DNA of 64,000 nucleotides from Sphingomonas sanguinis (GTDB lineage: Bacteria > Pseudomonadota > Alphaproteobacteria > Sphingomonadales > Sphingomonadaceae), in the NCBI RefSeq assembly GCF_019297835.1, contig NZ_CP079203.1:1399001-1463000 (forward strand). Reading direction: 5' to 3'. The number at the start of each line of letters is the position of its first letter. Position 1 is the first letter of the stretch. The notes below the pieces were generated by a model. It was not told the origin of the DNA. It made no database searches and saw only the letters and a list, made by a program, of their open reading frames with translations. Positions 45,171-53,933 of the stretch are shown piece after piece. Both the position numbers and the translations under genes were made by a program.

Positions 45171-46703
45171 TCAGTAAGCCCGGCCGATCAGTACCCGCTC
45201 CACCGCCTCGCGGCCGGTGAAGATGCAGGGGCCGTCATCGCAACCCGTCTGGCCCATCGGCGCGTTGCGGATGGTCAGCTTCAGCCCCTTGAGCTTCTCG
45301 ACCACCTGCTCCAGTTCCGCCCCCGTGGGCTTGGCCCAGCGGACATCGACCCAGCCGGGGTTCTTCACGCCGTCCGCGAAATGCGCCTCGACGCCTGCCC
45401 AGTCGTCGACGGGCACGATCTGCGCCTTCAACCGCTCGGCCGACTGGCGGTGGAGCTCGCCCTGGATGTCGGCCAGCAGGTCGGCGACGCCGCTTACGAA
45501 ATCACCACGCGGCTGCACGACCGAATCGAGCTTGCCGTCCTCGCGGTACAGCCGGTCGCGGCGGATGACCGAGACGTTGCCGCCCGCCATGTCGCGACCG
45601 CCGACCTCGATGATGACCGGCGCGCCCTTCTTGACCCAGCCCCAGCGCTTGTTGGCGGCCTTTTGCGCGCGGCCATCGACCATCGCGCGGATCGGTTCGC
45701 CCAGCGCCGACTGCCCGACCAGTTCCTTTTGCAGGTCGCGGCAATAGGCCAGCAGCGCCTCGTCCTCGGGCTGGTCGCGCAGCATGGGTACGATCACCAC
45801 CTGCCACGGTGCGACCTTGGGCGGCACGCGCATGCCGTCATCGTCGCCGTGCACCATGATCATCGCGCCGATGGTGCGCGTGGTCATGCCCCAGCTGGTC
45901 GTCTGCGCGAAGTCCAGCCCGCCCTCGGCATTCTGGAAGCGGATATTCTGCGCCTTGGCGAAATTGTCGCCCAGGAAGTGGCTGGTTGCCGTTTGCAGGG
46001 CCTTGCCGTCCTGCATCATTGCCTCGATCGAATAGGTCGCAACCGCACCGGGGAAGCGCTCATTCTCGGGCTTCTCACCGGCGATGACGTGGACGCCCAG
46101 GCAATCCTCGGCGAAGCTGCGATAGACTTCGAGCATCTGGAGCGTCTCGGCGCGTGCTTCGTCGACCGTGGCATGGGCGGTATGCCCCTCCTGCCACAGG
46201 AATTCGGCGGTGCGCAGGAACATGCGGGTGCGCATTTCCCAGCGGACGACATTGGCCCATTGGTTGATCAGCACCGGCAGGTCGCGCCACGACTGGACCC
46301 AGCGGGCAAAGGCGGTGCCGATCACCGTTTCCGACGTCGGCCGCACGACCAGCGGTTCCTCCAGCTTAGCCTCGGGATCGGGCACCAGCCCACCCTTGCC
46401 ATCGGCGATCAGCCGGTGATGCGTGACGACCGCCATTTCCTTGGCGAAGCCGTCGACATGCTCGGCCTCCTTCTCGAAATAGCTGAGCGGGATGAACAGC
46501 GGGAAATAGCAATTCTCATGCCCCGTCGCCTTGATGCGATCGTCGAGCAGGCGCTGGATGCGCTCCCAGATGCCATAGCCCCAGGGGCGGATGACCATGC
46601 AACCACGGACGCCCGATTCCTCGGCCAGATCGCCCTCGGCGATGACGGACTGATACCAGGCGGAGAAATCCGCGTCGCGGGTGACGGACAGAGCGTGCTT
46701 CAT
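45171..46703 (-). CDS. proS: Proline--tRNA ligase, eukaryote/archaeal-like type
   Basis: Charges tRNA-Pro. The 510-residue protein has the class II core: GCMVIRPWGYGIWERIQRLLDD (motif 1 region), RPTSETVIGTAFARW and WRDLPVLINQWANVVRWEMRTRMFLRTAEFLWQEGHTAH (motif 2), and GMTTRTIGAMIMVHGDDDGMRVPPKVAP (motif 3). It lacks the editing insertion of the E. coli enzyme and carries the C-terminal extension ending in Tyr that is typical of ProS type 3. I chose the ATG at 46703; the frame is open 75 bases further upstream. Whether a second, bacterial-type proS exists elsewhere cannot be seen. Confidence 0.95.
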   Translation of the reverse strand: MKHALSVTRDADFSAWYQSVIAEGDLAEESGVRGCMVIRPWGYGIWERIQRLLDDRIKATGHENCYFPLFIPLSYFEKEAEHVDGFAKEMAVVTHHRLIADGKGGLVPDPEAKLEEPLVVRPTSETVIGTAFARWVQSWRDLPVLINQWANVVRWEMRTRMFLRTAEFLWQEGHTAHATVDEARAETLQMLEVYRSFAEDCLGVHVIAGEKPENERFPGAVATYSIEAMMQDGKALQTATSHFLGDNFAKAQNIRFQNAEGGLDFAQTTSWGMTTRTIGAMIMVHGDDDGMRVPPKVAPWQVVIVPMLRDQPEDEALLAYCRDLQKELVGQSALGEPIRAMVDGRAQKAANKRWGWVKKGAPVIIEVGGRDMAGGNVSVIRRDRLYREDGKLDSVVQPRGDFVSGVADLLADIQGELHRQSAERLKAQIVPVDDWAGVEAHFADGVKNPGWVDVRWAKPTGAELEQVVEKLKGLKLTIRNAPMGQTGCDDGPCIFTGREAVERVLIGRAY

Positions 46704-46795
46704 GCCCGCCCGATAGCGGCAAAGGGGGCGGTTCGCCAATAGGGCGGCTGCTTGTGGCCTTTCGTCACGGGCCGGCACGGGCTAGAGCCGCCCTC

Positions 46796-47692
46796 ATGTC
46801 CGATGACCGCGTGCTGAAAGGCATCGGCCTGCGCCTGATCGCCATTTTCTTTTTGTCGACCATGTCGGCGTTCGTGAAGCTGGCCGAGTCGCGTGGGGCG
46901 AGCTTGTCCGAAACCATGTTCTTTCGACAGCTTTGCGCGCTGCCGGTCGTGCTGGCCTTCGTCATGGCGGGGCCGGGCCTGGCGTCACTGCGCACCACGC
47001 GGTTGAAGGGACATGCCACGCGCGCGATGATCGGGCTGGTCGGCATGGTCTTCACCTTCGGCGCGGTGTTGCTCCTCCCGCTGGCCGAGGCGACGACGTT
47101 CCAATTCACCGTGCCGATCTTCGCCACGCTGCTGGGCGCGCTGGTGCTGGGCGAGAAGACGGGACTCCAGCGCTGGAGTGCGGTGCTGGTCGGCTTTATC
47201 GGCGTGCTGATCGTCGTGCGGCCGGGTGCCAACGACATGTCGCTGTTCGGCGCGGGCGTCGGGCTGTTGGCGGCGATGTTCGTCGCGATCGTCGCCATTG
47301 TGCTGCGCCAGTTGCGTGACGAGCCGGCGACCACGACCGTCTTCTACTTCACCATCCTGACCCTGCCCTTCATCGCCGTGCCTTATGCCTTCCACCTCAA
47401 GGCGCATGATCCGCTGACTTGGGCGATACTCGCCTCGATCGGGTTGGTCGGCGGTCTGGGACAATTGGCGCTGACCGGCGCTTCACGGCTGGCGCCGGTC
47501 GCGGCCGTCGTGCCGATGGATTATTCCGGGCTGATCTGGGCGACCGTCTATGGCTGGCTGATCTTCGGCGTGCTGCCGACGACCGGCACATGGGCTGGTG
47601 CGCCGGTCATCATCGCCAGCGGGTTGTTCATCGTCTGGCGCGAGCAGCAACTCGGCAAGCAGCAGACGATCACCGCGGCGCCGGAAGATTGA
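46796..47692 (+). CDS. DMT superfamily transporter (EamA domains)
   Basis: A 298-residue inner-membrane protein with ten hydrophobic helices in two EamA repeats. The first repeat has LIAIFFLSTMSAFVKLAESRGASLSETMFFRQ and PLAEATTFQFTVPIFATLLGALVLGEKTGLQRW; the second ends with AAVVPMDYSGLIWATVYGWLIFGVLPTTGTWAGAPVIIASGLFIV. Members export amino acids, nucleosides or metabolites; the substrate cannot be predicted. The ATG at 46796 has only a weak ribosome site. It is divergent from proS. Confidence 0.9.
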   Translation: MSDDRVLKGIGLRLIAIFFLSTMSAFVKLAESRGASLSETMFFRQLCALPVVLAFVMAGPGLASLRTTRLKGHATRAMIGLVGMVFTFGAVLLLPLAEATTFQFTVPIFATLLGALVLGEKTGLQRWSAVLVGFIGVLIVVRPGANDMSLFGAGVGLLAAMFVAIVAIVLRQLRDEPATTTVFYFTILTLPFIAVPYAFHLKAHDPLTWAILASIGLVGGLGQLALTGASRLAPVAAVVPMDYSGLIWATVYGWLIFGVLPTTGTWAGAPVIIASGLFIVWREQQLGKQQTITAAPED

Positions 47693-47716
47693 TACTCCCC
47701 GATATGGGGAAGATTT

Positions 47717-48340
47717 TCAGCGCATTTCCCATGTCGTTGGCGCATTCTCCTGCCAGCCGGCCCGATGGAGCAGCGGCGTATCGTCGTCCCATTCGGCGTG
47801 GCCAAGGCAAAGATAGGCCGTGAACGCCCAGTCCTCCGGCACCGCGAAGATCAGCTCCATCGCGGCGGGGTCCAGGATCGACACCATCCCCATCCCCAGA
47901 TTGGCTGCCCGCGCCGCCAGCCATAGCGTATGGATCGCCATCGCGGTCGACTGGCGCAACGTCTCCGGCATGGTGCGGCGGCCCAGGCCGTACCCCTCGA
48001 CCGGGTCGATATGGGTGAAGACTGCCAGCTGCACCGGCGCGGCGTCCAGTCCGGCGAGCTTGAGCGCCCGGTAGGCGCTGGCCCGTTCGTCGGCATAGTC
48101 CGCCGCCGCCGCCTCGTCGCAGCGCTGGAAATCGGCGCGGACGGCGGCGCGCAAACCGGGGTCCTCGACCCGGATCACCCGCCACGGCCGGGCATTGCCG
48201 ACCGAGGGGGCCAGCGCCATCGTCTCGGCCAGGTGGGCCAGCACCGCTTCGTCTACGGGATCGCGCCGGAAGTGTCGGACATCGCGCCGCCAGCGCAGGA
48301 TCGCCTCCAGCGCCCCGGCCTGGGCTTCGTCAAAGCGCAT
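47717..48340 (-). CDS. bluB: 5,6-dimethylbenzimidazole synthase (BluB)
   Basis: A 207-residue nitroreductase-fold enzyme that cleaves reduced FMN to make the lower ligand of vitamin B12. Supporting features are ILRWRRDVRHFRRDPVDEAVLAHLAETMALAPSVGNARPWRVI at the N-terminus and the DERASAYRALKLAGLDAAPVQLAVF segment. The RRTMPETLRQSTAMAIHTLWLAARAANLGMGMVSILDP core and the C-terminal FTAYLCLGHAEWDDDTPLLHRAGW match BluB. AAGGGG precedes the ATG at 48340. No other cobalamin gene or cobalamin riboswitch lies nearby. Convergent with the DMT transporter. Confidence 0.92.
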   Translation of the reverse strand: MRFDEAQAGALEAILRWRRDVRHFRRDPVDEAVLAHLAETMALAPSVGNARPWRVIRVEDPGLRAAVRADFQRCDEAAAADYADERASAYRALKLAGLDAAPVQLAVFTHIDPVEGYGLGRRTMPETLRQSTAMAIHTLWLAARAANLGMGMVSILDPAAMELIFAVPEDWAFTAYLCLGHAEWDDDTPLLHRAGWQENAPTTWEMR

Positions 48341-48432
48341 CGCCCAACCCCTTCCTGTTCGGAACATCCCACGGCGCTCGCGCGTCCGCTTCCACGAGGT
48401 TCAATCGATTTACCAAGGGGGATCAATCACCT

Positions 48433-48690
48433 GTGAGCGAACGGAAATTAATGCTGCTCGGCTGGATCGCCACTGCGACGGCGGTGGCCATGTACCTGTC
48501 CTATATCGACCAGATACAGCTCAATCTGGCGGGACAGAAGGGTTCGGTGATTCAACCGCTGGCGACGATGGTGAACTGCTCGCTCTGGGTCGCGTACGGG
48601 TTCTTGCGCGAGAAGCGGGACTGGCCGATCGTCTTCGCCAATGCGCCGGGGGTGATCCTGGGTGGGATTTGTTTGTTCACCGCGCTTTAA
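48433..48690 (+). CDS. SemiSWEET sugar transporter (MtN3/PQ-loop family)
   Basis: An 85-residue, three-helix half-transporter that dimerises to carry sugars. It shows LGWIATATAVAMYLSYIDQIQLNLAGQKGSV with the PQ-loop-like SYIDQI, then the conserved Asn/Trp region PLATMVNCSLWVAYGFLREKRDWPIVFANAPGVILGGICL, which is diagnostic for SemiSWEET. It starts with GTG at 48433. It stands alone between bluB and the gcvPB end. Sucrose or glucose are usual cargoes of the family; nothing here fixes the substrate. Confidence 0.92.
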   Translation: MSERKLMLLGWIATATAVAMYLSYIDQIQLNLAGQKGSVIQPLATMVNCSLWVAYGFLREKRDWPIVFANAPGVILGGICLFTAL

Positions 48691-48700
48691 TAGCAATCTA

Positions 48701-48790
48701 CCCTCACCCTTCCCACCCGCGATGCGGGCGGGCCCCTTCCCTCTCCCATTGGGAGAGGGAGGGAGGCGCAGCGCGCCGGAAGGGTGAGGG
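48701..48790. repeat. Palindromic intergenic repeat, family A, copy 2
   Basis: Framed by CCCTCACCCTTCCCACCCGC and AAGGGTGAGGG, with the CTCTCCCATTGGGAGAGGGA hairpin inside. It is a shorter version of the element at 14797-14948. It fills the gap between the SemiSWEET gene and gcvPB and may help end transcription of both convergent genes. Confidence 0.88.
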
Positions 48791-48801
48791 CAACTATGCG
48801 A

Positions 48802-50358
48802 TCAGGCGGCCTTGTCCTTCCACACCAACACGGGCTTGCGCGCGGCGAGCGTTTCGTCGAGGCGCGCGCGCGGCGCGAAGTGCGGCGCAGTCTTGAGCGA
48901 CGCATCGCCCGCCTTGGCCCGCTCCGCCACCGATGCCAGCGCGCCGATGAACTGATCGAGCGCGGCCTTGGACTCGGTTTCGGTCGGCTCGACCAGCATC
49001 GCGCCGTGGACGACCAACGGGAAATACATGGTCATCGGGTGGAAACCCTCGTCGATCAGCGCCTTGGCGACGTCGATCGTCGAGAAGCCCTCGGCCAGGC
49101 CTTCGTCCGAGAAGATGGCTTCGTGCATGCACGGGCCGCTCTTGGCGAAGGGGGCGTCGAGCGTGTTCTCCAGCGAGCGCAGGACGTAGTTCGCGTTGAG
49201 CACGGCATCCTCGGCGACCTGCCGCAGGCCGTCCGCACCGTGGCTGAGGATATAGGTCAGCGCGCGGGTGAACATGCCCATCTGGCCGTGGAAGGCGACC
49301 ATGCGGCCGAAGCTGTCGGCGTGATGGTCGTCGGCATTTTCCTCCTCGACCAGCCGGAAGCCCTCACCCGTCTTCTCGACAAAGGGGAGCGGTGCGAACG
49401 GCGTCAGCGCCTCCGAGAACACCACCGGCCCCGAACCCGGCCCGCCGCCGCCATGCGGAGTCGAGAAGGTCTTGTGCAGGTTGATGTGCATCGCATCGAC
49501 GCCCAGATCGCCCGGACGCACGCGCCCGACGATGGCGTTGAAGTTCGCGCCGTCGCAATAGACGTAGCCGCCAGCGGCATGGACCGCGTCGGAAATGTCC
49601 TTCAGGTCACGCTCGAACAGGCCGCAGGTGTTCGGGTTGGTGATCATCACACCCGCCACGTCCGGTCCCAGCCGCGCCTTCAGCGCATCGGTGTCGACAC
49701 GGCCGTCCGCGGTCGCGGGGATGTCCTCGACCGAGAAGCCCGCAAACGCCGCCGTCGCCGGGTTGGTCCCGTGCGCCGACTCCGGCACCAGGATGATCTT
49801 GCGGTGGCCCTCGCCACGCTTTTCCAACGCCGCCTTGATCGCCAGGATGCCGCACAGCTCGCCATGCGCGCCCGCCTTCGGGCTCATCGCGACCGAGGTC
49901 ATGCCGGTCAGCGTGACCAGCCAGTGCGCCAGTTGGTGGATCACCTCCAGCGCGCCCTGCACCGTGTCGACGGGGGCGAGCGGGTGAACGTCGCTGAACC
50001 CCGGCAGACGCGCCATCTTCTCGTTCAGGCGCGGATTGTGCTTCATCGTGCACGAACCCAGCGGGAACAGGCCCAGGTCGATCGCGTAATTCTGACGCGA
50101 CAGACGGGTATAGTGGCGCACCGTCTCCGGCTCCGACAGGCCGGGCAGGCCGATCGGGTCCTTGCGAGACAGGTCGCCCAGACGCGAACCGGCGACATCG
50201 CCCTCGGCGAAGTCGACGCCGGTCGTCTCGCTGTCGCCGATCTCGAAGATCAGCTTTTCTTCCAGCATCAGCGCACGGTTGCCGGTGAAGGTCGCCGGGA
50301 CCGACGCTTCGTTGGCTTGGGGGCTCGTGGGCTTCCAGCCGCTCTGGTTGATCGTCAT
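48802..50358 (-). CDS. gcvPB: Glycine dehydrogenase (decarboxylating) subunit 2
   Basis: One half of the split P-protein of the glycine cleavage system, 518 residues. The PLP lysine is K296 in MHINLHKTFSTPHGGGGPG. Other conserved parts are LFPLGSCTMKHNPRLNE, SAHGTNPATAAFAGF and DGANFNAIVGRVRPGDLGVD. With GcvPA it decarboxylates glycine and passes the aminomethyl group to GcvH. Its ATG overlaps the gcvPA stop by four bases, so the two subunits are made in step. Last gene of the gcv operon. Confidence 0.96.
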   Translation of the reverse strand: MTINQSGWKPTSPQANEASVPATFTGNRALMLEEKLIFEIGDSETTGVDFAEGDVAGSRLGDLSRKDPIGLPGLSEPETVRHYTRLSRQNYAIDLGLFPLGSCTMKHNPRLNEKMARLPGFSDVHPLAPVDTVQGALEVIHQLAHWLVTLTGMTSVAMSPKAGAHGELCGILAIKAALEKRGEGHRKIILVPESAHGTNPATAAFAGFSVEDIPATADGRVDTDALKARLGPDVAGVMITNPNTCGLFERDLKDISDAVHAAGGYVYCDGANFNAIVGRVRPGDLGVDAMHINLHKTFSTPHGGGGPGSGPVVFSEALTPFAPLPFVEKTGEGFRLVEEENADDHHADSFGRMVAFHGQMGMFTRALTYILSHGADGLRQVAEDAVLNANYVLRSLENTLDAPFAKSGPCMHEAIFSDEGLAEGFSTIDVAKALIDEGFHPMTMYFPLVVHGAMLVEPTETESKAALDQFIGALASVAERAKAGDASLKTAPHFAPRARLDETLAARKPVLVWKDKAA

Positions 50359-51713
50359 GCCAGCACCTCCTCGAGAGCCTTGGCAAGCGTCTCGATATCC
50401 TCCGCCGTCACCGTCTCGGTGACCGCCACAACCAATCCGTTCGCGAGGGCGTCCTCACCCGGATAGAGCCGTCCGAGCGACACGCCCGCCAGCACGCCGC
50501 GATCGGCGAGCGTCCGCACGATCGGACGCGCCTCGCGGCCCAGGTCCAGCGTGAACTCGTTGAAGAACACATCGTTGACCAGCTTGACGCCGGGCACCTT
50601 GGCCAGACGGTCCGCCGCGCGGCAGGCGTTCGCATGGTTGATCCCCGCCATGCGACGCAGACCCGCCTCGCCCAGCAGCGTCATGTGGATCGAGAAGGCG
50701 AGCGCACACAGCCCCGAATTGGTGCAGATGTTCGACGTCGCCTTTTCGCGGCGGATATGCTGCTCGCGGGTCGACAGCGTCAGCACGAACCCGCGCTTGC
50801 CGTCCGCGTCCACCGTCTCGCCACAGAAGCGGCCCGGCATCTGGCGGATATACTTGTCCTTGCAGCCCATCAGGCCCACGTAAGGACCACCGAACTGAAG
50901 CCCGACGCCCAGCGACTGGCCTTCGCCCACGACGATATCGGCGTCCATCTCGCCCGGCGAACGGACAGCGCCCAGCGCGACCGGCTCGGTCACGACGGCG
51001 ATCAGCAGCGCCTTCTTGGCGTGGCAGGCCTCGGCCAGCGGGGTCAGGTCGGCGATGCGGCCGAGAATGTCCGGATACTGGACGACGACGCAGGACGTGT
51101 CGGCGTCGATCGCCGCGATCATCTGGTCGATATCGGTCTCGGCGGTCAGGACGGGCGTGCCGGTCTCCAACGTGTCGCCGGTGTACTTCGCCATCGTCTT
51201 GGCGACCGAGACATAATGAGGGTGCAGGCCCGACGACAGGATCGCCTTGGACTTCTTGGTGATGCGCCGCGCCATGCCGATCGCTTCCCAGCAGGCGGTC
51301 GAGCCGTCATACATGGAGGCGTTGGCGACATCGGTGCCGAGCAGACGCGCGACCTGCGTCTGGAACTCGAACAGCATCTGCAGCGTGCCCTGCGCGATTT
51401 CCGGCTGATAGGGCGTGTAGGCGGTCAGGAACTCGCCACGCTGGATTAGATGATCGACGCTGGCGGGGACATGATGGCGATACGCGCCGCAGCCCAGGAA
51501 GAAGGGCACGTCGCCCGCGACCATGTTCTTGCGGGCCAGCGCGGTCATGTGCCGCTCGACCGCCAGTTCGGACGCGTGGTTGGGCAACCCCGCGATGGGG
51601 CCGGACAGGCGGGCGGATTCAGGGACGTCGACGAACAGGTCGTCGACCGATCCAGCACCGATGACCGAGAGCATCTCGGCCCGGTCGGAAGAGGTAAGGG
51701 GCAGGTAGCGCAT
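50355..51713 (-). CDS. gcvPA: Glycine dehydrogenase (decarboxylating) subunit 1
   Basis: The other half of the split P-protein, 452 residues with the chosen start. It opens MRYLPLTSSDRAEMLSVIGAGSVDDLF, typical of GcvPA, and has FLGCGAYRHHVPASVDHLIQRGEFLTAYTPYQPEIAQGTLQ and SMYDGSTACWEA. The ATG at 51713 is chosen from the conserved N-terminus; an ATG at 51722 is too close to its GGAG. About 190 bases separate it from gcvH, occupied largely by a family B repeat, yet the genes are expected to share one transcript. Confidence 0.95.
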   Translation of the reverse strand: MRYLPLTSSDRAEMLSVIGAGSVDDLFVDVPESARLSGPIAGLPNHASELAVERHMTALARKNMVAGDVPFFLGCGAYRHHVPASVDHLIQRGEFLTAYTPYQPEIAQGTLQMLFEFQTQVARLLGTDVANASMYDGSTACWEAIGMARRITKKSKAILSSGLHPHYVSVAKTMAKYTGDTLETGTPVLTAETDIDQMIAAIDADTSCVVVQYPDILGRIADLTPLAEACHAKKALLIAVVTEPVALGAVRSPGEMDADIVVGEGQSLGVGLQFGGPYVGLMGCKDKYIRQMPGRFCGETVDADGKRGFVLTLSTREQHIRREKATSNICTNSGLCALAFSIHMTLLGEAGLRRMAGINHANACRAADRLAKVPGVKLVNDVFFNEFTLDLGREARPIVRTLADRGVLAGVSLGRLYPGEDALANGLVVAVTETVTAEDIETLAKALEEVLA

Positions 51714-51784
51714 GCGTTCCATTTCTCCGCCCCTCACCCCGAAAACCTCGCGGATCGAGGGGTCATCGCCCATCCCCTTCTTCT

Positions 51785-51894
51785 CCCCTCCCGCAGGCGG
51801 GAGGGGTCGGGGGAGGGCAGTCGGCTTCAACAAGCCTGATGGTCCGGGGGAGAGCGAGTCCCCTCCCCCAGCCCCTCCCGCCTGCGGGAGGGGA
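51785..51894. repeat. Palindromic intergenic repeat, family B, copy 2, inside the gcv operon
   Basis: Framed by CCCTCCCGCAGGCGGGAGGG and CCCTCCCGCCTGCGGGAGGG, with GGGGGAGGG and CCCTCCCCCA arms inside, as at 45060-45160. It lies between gcvH and gcvPA on the presumed operon transcript, where it could attenuate read-through or protect mRNA ends. Confidence 0.88.
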
Positions 51895-51903
51895 GAAAAT
51901 AGT

Positions 51904-52275
51904 TTAGAGCTTGGCGACGAACGCGGCGTAGGCGGCTTCGTCCATGAGGCCGTCCAGCTCAGACGCGTCCGAAAGCGTGATCTTGAAGAACCAGCCCTCG
52001 CCTTCCGGATCGCTGTTCACCAACGCAGGCTCGTCGGCCAGCTGGGCATTGCCCTCGACCACGGTGCCCGACACCGGCGCATAGACGTCCGAGGCGGCCT
52101 TGACCGACTCGACCACGGCGGCCTCGTCGCCCTTGGACAGCTCGCGGCCTTCCTCGGGGACGTCGACGAACACGATGTCGCCCAGGGCTCCTTGCGCATA
52201 ATCGGAGATGCCGACCGTGCCGACATCACCGTCGACGTCGATCCACTCATGATCTTCGGTGAAATAGCGGCTCAT
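51904..52275 (-). CDS. gcvH: Glycine cleavage system H protein
   Basis: The lipoylated shuttle protein of the glycine cleavage system, 123 residues. It starts [41 protein letters not shown]. The lipoyl lysine is K59 in [21 protein letters not shown]. The ATG at 52275 follows the gcvT stop by two bases and has AGGAG ten bases upstream; a GTG at 52281 overlapping the gcvT stop is an alternative. It carries the aminomethyl group between the P and T proteins. Confidence 0.96.
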   Translation of the reverse strand: MSRYFTEDHEWIDVDGDVGTVGISDYAQGALGDIVFVDVPEEGRELSKGDEAAVVESVKAASDVYAPVSGTVVEGNAQLADEPALVNSDPEGEGWFFKITLSDASELDGLMDEAAYAAFVAKL

Positions 52276-52277
52276 GG

Positions 52278-53453
52278 TCACTTGGCTCCTGAACGAACGT
52301 AACGATGGGGGACGAACGGCATGCCTGTGACGGTGGCGTCATGGGTCTTGCCGCGTTGAAGCAGTTTGAGGGCCGTGCCGGGCGTCGCCAGCGCGGTCGG
52401 AACATAGGCCATGGCGATCGGCGCGCCCATCGAGGGGGCAAAGCCGCCGCTGGTCACGCGACCGATGACCGATCCGTCCTCGGCGACCACCGACGCGCCT
52501 TCGCGCACCGGCTGGCGGCCCGCGACGGTCAGGCCGACGCGCTTGACGGCGGGGCCGTTCTCGCGCTCGGCCAGGATGCGCTCGGCCCCCAGGAAGTCGG
52601 CCGCCTCGCGACGCTTCTTGGCGAGCGCGAAGCCCAGATCGGCCATCACCGGCGTCGTCTCGGGGTCGAGGTCATGGCCGTAGAGCGGCAGTCCCGCCTC
52701 CAGACGCAGCGAGTCGCGGGCGCCCAGACCAATCGGCTTCACTTCCGCCTGTTCGCACAAGCGGTCGGCGAACGCGGCGGCATGCTCGGCCGGGATCGAA
52801 ATCTCGTAGCCGTCCTCGCCGGTATAGCCCGAGCGGCTGATCCACAGCGGCACGTCGTTCCAGGTGAAGTCGGCGGCGGTCATGAACACCAAAGCCTCGA
52901 CGCCCGGCACGATCCGCGACAGCGCATCGACCGCCTTGGGACCCTGGAGCGCCAGCAGTGCCTGCTCGTCGAGCAGGTTCAGCGTCGCATCGTCGGGGAT
53001 GAAGTCGAGCAGATAGGCAATGTCGTCATATTTGGTCGCGCCGTTGACGACCATGTAGAGTTCCTCGGCACCATCTAGGGTGCGCTTCGTCACCATCAGG
53101 TCGTCGAGGATGCCGCCCTCTTCGTTCAGCAGCAGCGAATAGCGATTCTTACGATCGCCCAGACCCGTAATGTCGCCCGGCAGGACCTTTTCCAGCGCGG
53201 TGATGACCGGGCCCAGACCGTTCTCGCCGGTGAAGACCACCTGGCCCATATGGCTGACGTCGAACAGGCCCGCCGACTCACGGGTCCAGAGATGCTCGGC
53301 CATGATGCCTTCATACTGGACCGGCATTTCATACCCGGCGAACGGAACCATACGGCCACCGCGCGCACGATGCCATGCGTCCAGCGGCAGCGTCTGGATG
53401 ATCTCCTGACCCTCGGGGGCGTCTTCTACGTTCAGGTCTGCGGTGTCGCTCAC
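52278..53453 (-). CDS. gcvT: Aminomethyltransferase, glycine cleavage T protein
   Basis: Transfers the methylene group to tetrahydrofolate and releases ammonia. The protein is 391 residues with [64 protein letters not shown] and [22 protein letters not shown], all typical. I chose a GTG at 53453 because GGAG lies nine bases upstream; a TTG at 53471 is an alternative. The first 20 residues ([17 protein letters not shown]) are an extra acidic leader absent from many homologues. First gene of the operon, behind a tandem glycine riboswitch. Confidence 0.95.
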   Translation of the reverse strand: MSDTADLNVEDAPEGQEIIQTLPLDAWHRARGGRMVPFAGYEMPVQYEGIMAEHLWTRESAGLFDVSHMGQVVFTGENGLGPVITALEKVLPGDITGLGDRKNRYSLLLNEEGGILDDLMVTKRTLDGAEELYMVVNGATKYDDIAYLLDFIPDDATLNLLDEQALLALQGPKAVDALSRIVPGVEALVFMTAADFTWNDVPLWISRSGYTGEDGYEISIPAEHAAAFADRLCEQAEVKPIGLGARDSLRLEAGLPLYGHDLDPETTPVMADLGFALAKKRREAADFLGAERILAERENGPAVKRVGLTVAGRQPVREGASVVAEDGSVIGRVTSGGFAPSMGAPIAMAYVPTALATPGTALKLLQRGKTHDATVTGMPFVPHRYVRSGAK

Positions 53454-53513
53454 GGGGCCGGTCTCCGTCAAAAGGGTGTCGGCTAGGGACGCAAATGTCC
53501 TTACCCGATCCGA

Positions 53514-53722
53514 TCCCCCTCTGTCACGGAACCTGAGAGCTTTCGCCGGAAATTCCGGCTTACCCCTTCGGTGGCACGACGACCCAAGGCCGAGGCGCGC
53601 TTTCCAGAGTGTCGATGGCGATCACGCGGTCCCATTTGCCTGAGAGATTCCGGGGTGGTTGCTCCTTCGGCGGCCGGGTTTTCGTCACCTGAAAGGCGAA
53701 CCCGGCGCTCTCCCGCGCGCGC
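53514..53722 (-). promoter_or_regulatory. Tandem glycine riboswitch of the gcv operon
   Basis: Two glycine aptamers in series on the minus strand, 60 bases before gcvT. The first has GGGAGAGC near 53715-53708, GCCGCCGAAGGAGCAACC at 53674-53657 and AATCTCTCAGGCAAATGGGACC around 53649-53628. The second has GCCACCGAAGGGGTAAGCC at 53575-53557, AGCTCTCAGGTTCC at 53541-53528 and CAGAGGGG at its end. These are the conserved joining regions and P3 stems of the glycine class. Bound glycine should turn on expression of the cleavage system. Confidence 0.93.
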
Positions 53723-53724
53723 CT

Positions 53725-53744
53725 ATGTCGGACATGTCCGACAT
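53725..53744. promoter_or_regulatory. Perfect 20-base palindrome just upstream of the riboswitch
   Basis: ATGTCGGACATGTCCGACAT is its own reverse complement and ends two bases before the first aptamer begins. It would overlap the promoter or transcription start of the gcv operon, which suits an operator for a dimeric repressor. No regulator gene is adjacent. Confidence 0.5.
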
Positions 53745-53933
53745 CGACGCCGCGCCCTCTGCCGGGCAGGTGGTTCCAAGTCAATCGGGGATGGCGAAGG
53801 CCATGCGCGATTATTGTGGATAGCGTCGCGAATCTTCTTCCCTGCCAGAGAACCCGGCAGGCGGAGGTGCCCGGCAGAAGGGCCACCACCACCGTTTCCC
53901 CAGGCCCCGCTCCCCGTGTCGGGCAGGATCGGA

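Noticed and set aside
53560..53892. Open frame lying over the glycine riboswitch
   Set aside because: The bases are explained by the two aptamers; the peptide has no recognisable fold.
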